A DNA stretch of 5,729 nt from Candidatus Woesearchaeota archaeon (lineage in GTDB: Archaea; Nanobdellota; Nanobdellia; Woesearchaeales; GW2011-AR4): NCBI GenBank assembly GCA_030751755.1, contig JASMFO010000065.1:1-5729 (forward strand), given 5' to 3'. The position numbers were made by a program, and so were the translations under genes. The notes below the pieces were generated by a model. It was not told the origin of the DNA. It saw only the letters and a program-made list of their open reading frames with translations, and did no database searches. This document shows, piece after piece, positions 4,695 to 5,729 of this stretch. Numbering within the stretch: position 1 is the stretch's first letter; the number at the start of each line of letters is the position of its first letter.

Positions 4695-5729
4695 ATGAAC
4701 TATGCAATCATTGTTGCTGGCGGCAAGGGCAAAAGGATGCACAAGAGGATTAACAAACTCTTTCTTTTATTGAACAAAGAGCCAATAATTTTCCATACAT
4801 TAAATACATTCCAGAACTGTAAAAATATCGATAAAATAATTTTAGTTATCAGGCCTGAAGATAAGAATAAATTCCAATCAATAATAAAATCAAATAAATT
4901 CAATAAAGTGGAAAAGGTTGTTGATGGAGGCATTGAGAGGCAGGATTCTGTTTACAATGGAATAAAAGCAATAGATAAAGCGGGTAATGAAGATATAATA
5001 TTAATCCATAATGCTGTTAATCCTTTTGTTGATGAAGCCACGATAAATAACTGCATAAGTGCAACAAAAAAATATGGTGCTGCAGTAGTTGGTTTTCCTG
5101 CAAAAGATACAATCAAGGTTGTTGATGATGGTTTTGTAAGACAGACTATTGACAGAAAGCTTCTGTGGCAGGTACAGACTCCGCAGGCAATGAAATATTT
5201 TCTTGCAAAGAAGGCTTTTGAAAGGGCTTACAAAGAAAGATTTTATGGGACTGATGATGTAAGCTTAGTTGAAAGGCTTGGCGGCAGTGTAAAGATTGTT
5301 TATTGCCCCAGGGAAAATATCAAAATTACTGATCCTTATGATCTGGCTTATGCAAATAAACTGACTAATGCCTCAAGAGTGGGTATTGGGCAGGATTCAC
5401 ATAAATTTTCCAGTAATAAAAATAAAAAATTAATATTGGGAGGATTTAAAATAGGAAATGAAACTGGTTTTGATGCTAACTCAGATGGAGATGTAATTTT
5501 GCATGCTTTATTTAATGCACTAAGCACAGCTATTGGTAGTAAATCCTTGGGTTTTTATGCAGATAGAATGTATAAAAAAGGAATAACTGACAGCAAAAAA
5601 TATTTGGAATTTATTCTTAACAAAGTCAAAGAAAGGAATTATAAAATAAGTAATGTGGCAATAATGCTGGAAGGCAAAAAACCAAATATTGATAAACACA
5701 TTGATAAAATCAAATCATCACTCTCAAAA
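4695..5729 (+). CDS. ispDF: Bifunctional IspD-IspF fusion (MEP cytidylyltransferase / MEcPP synthase), cut by window edge
   Basis: The frame is open from ATG 4695 to the right edge (345 residues, no stop); roughly the last 40 residues of IspF are missing. Residues 1-226 are IspD, which joins methylerythritol phosphate to CTP. It has the nucleotide loop AGGKGKRM (8-15) with R14 and K21 matching catalytic R20 and K27 of E. coli, GGIERQDSV (78-86), R154 in TIDRK, TDD (186-188) and K210 in ENIKITDP. The usual HDAARP motif reads HNAVNP (105-110). Residues from about 227 are IspF, which cyclises CDP-methylerythritol phosphate. Its zinc ligands D234, H236 and H270 are present, but the usual AHSDGD reads ANSDGD (N262), and E. 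coli D46 and D56 positions are N274 and S284. Such fusions are known in some bacteria; steps 3 and 5 are joined while step 4 (IspE) is separate. It starts 2 bp after the dxr stop. The domain assignment is firm; full activity of both domains is not. Confidence 0.92.
   Translation, partial: MNYAIIVAGGKGKRMHKRINKLFLLLNKEPIIFHTLNTFQNCKNIDKIILVIRPEDKNKFQSIIKSNKFNKVEKVVDGGIERQDSVYNGIKAIDKAGNEDIILIHNAVNPFVDEATINNCISATKKYGAAVVGFPAKDTIKVVDDGFVRQTIDRKLLWQVQTPQAMKYFLAKKAFERAYKERFYGTDDVSLVERLGGSVKIVYCPRENIKITDPYDLAYANKLTNASRVGIGQDSHKFSSNKNKKLILGGFKIGNETGFDANSDGDVILHALFNALSTAIGSKSLGFYADRMYKKGITDSKKYLEFILNKVKERNYKISNVAIMLEGKKPNIDKHIDKIKSSLSK

Noticed and set aside
4700..4933. 77-residue minus-strand open frame opposite the start of ispDF
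   Set aside because: The plus strand here encodes the IspD nucleotide loop and continues uninterrupted to the window edge. The antisense frame has no supporting signal.
1..5729. The whole window being from a candidate-phyla (CPR) bacterium
   Set aside because: The GTPase and the presenilin-like protease are of archaeal type, and the box A spacing with mostly absent Shine-Dalgarno sites is archaeal. It remains the main alternative, because the IspDF variant may resemble bacterial candidate-phyla enzymes.
1..5729. CRISPR arrays, tRNA or rRNA genes, insertion sequences
   Set aside because: Apart from the 22-bp-period repeat at 370-424, I saw no repeat-spacer pattern, no tRNA-like T-loop with paired arms, no transposase motifs and no terminal inverted repeats.

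Overview
The window looks like a piece of an AT-rich archaeal chromosome, most plausibly a DPANN-type lineage such as Woesearchaeota or a relative; that rank is a guess. Three kinds of evidence point to Archaea. The minus-strand gene at the left end is an Era-like GTPase of the type common in archaea. The gene at 1438-2331 is an archaeal presenilin-like intramembrane protease. Five TATA-like (box A) elements also sit where an archaeal promoter should. In four of the five, the box centre lies about 25-28 nt before the start codon and there is no well-spaced Shine-Dalgarno, which is the signature of leaderless archaeal transcripts. Isoleucine ATA and arginine AGA/AGG codons dominate throughout.

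Layout: 1-299 (minus) is the N-terminal part of the GTPase, running off the left edge. 300-450 is a divergent promoter region with 22-bp-spaced AAAATTT repeats. 451-1416 (plus) is a metallo-beta-lactamase-fold protein with a non-canonical metal motif. 1438-2331 (minus) is the presenilin-like protease, convergent with the MBL gene across 21 bp. 2332-2412 is an 81-bp divergent promoter region. From 2413 to the right edge, on the plus strand, lie three genes of the methylerythritol phosphate (MEP) isoprenoid pathway: ispG (2413-3465), dxr/ispC (3526-4692) and an ispD-ispF fusion (4695 to beyond the edge). No stretch longer than about 150 bp lacks a gene.

The notable feature is the MEP cluster. 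Archaea normally make isopentenyl diphosphate by variants of the mevalonate pathway, and MEP is the route of most bacteria and of plastids. Here dxr (step 2), ispD and ispF (steps 3 and 5) and ispG (step 6) sit next to archaeal genes. ispG and dxr are each preceded by an archaeal-looking box A at the same spacing as the native genes, so they look integrated rather than freshly acquired or joined by misassembly. dxs, ispE and ispH are not in the window. IspG and Dxr keep all catalytic motifs I can check. The IspDF fusion has asparagines at positions that are Asp, Arg and His in the well-studied bacterial enzymes, so it is either a divergent subfamily or functionally changed.
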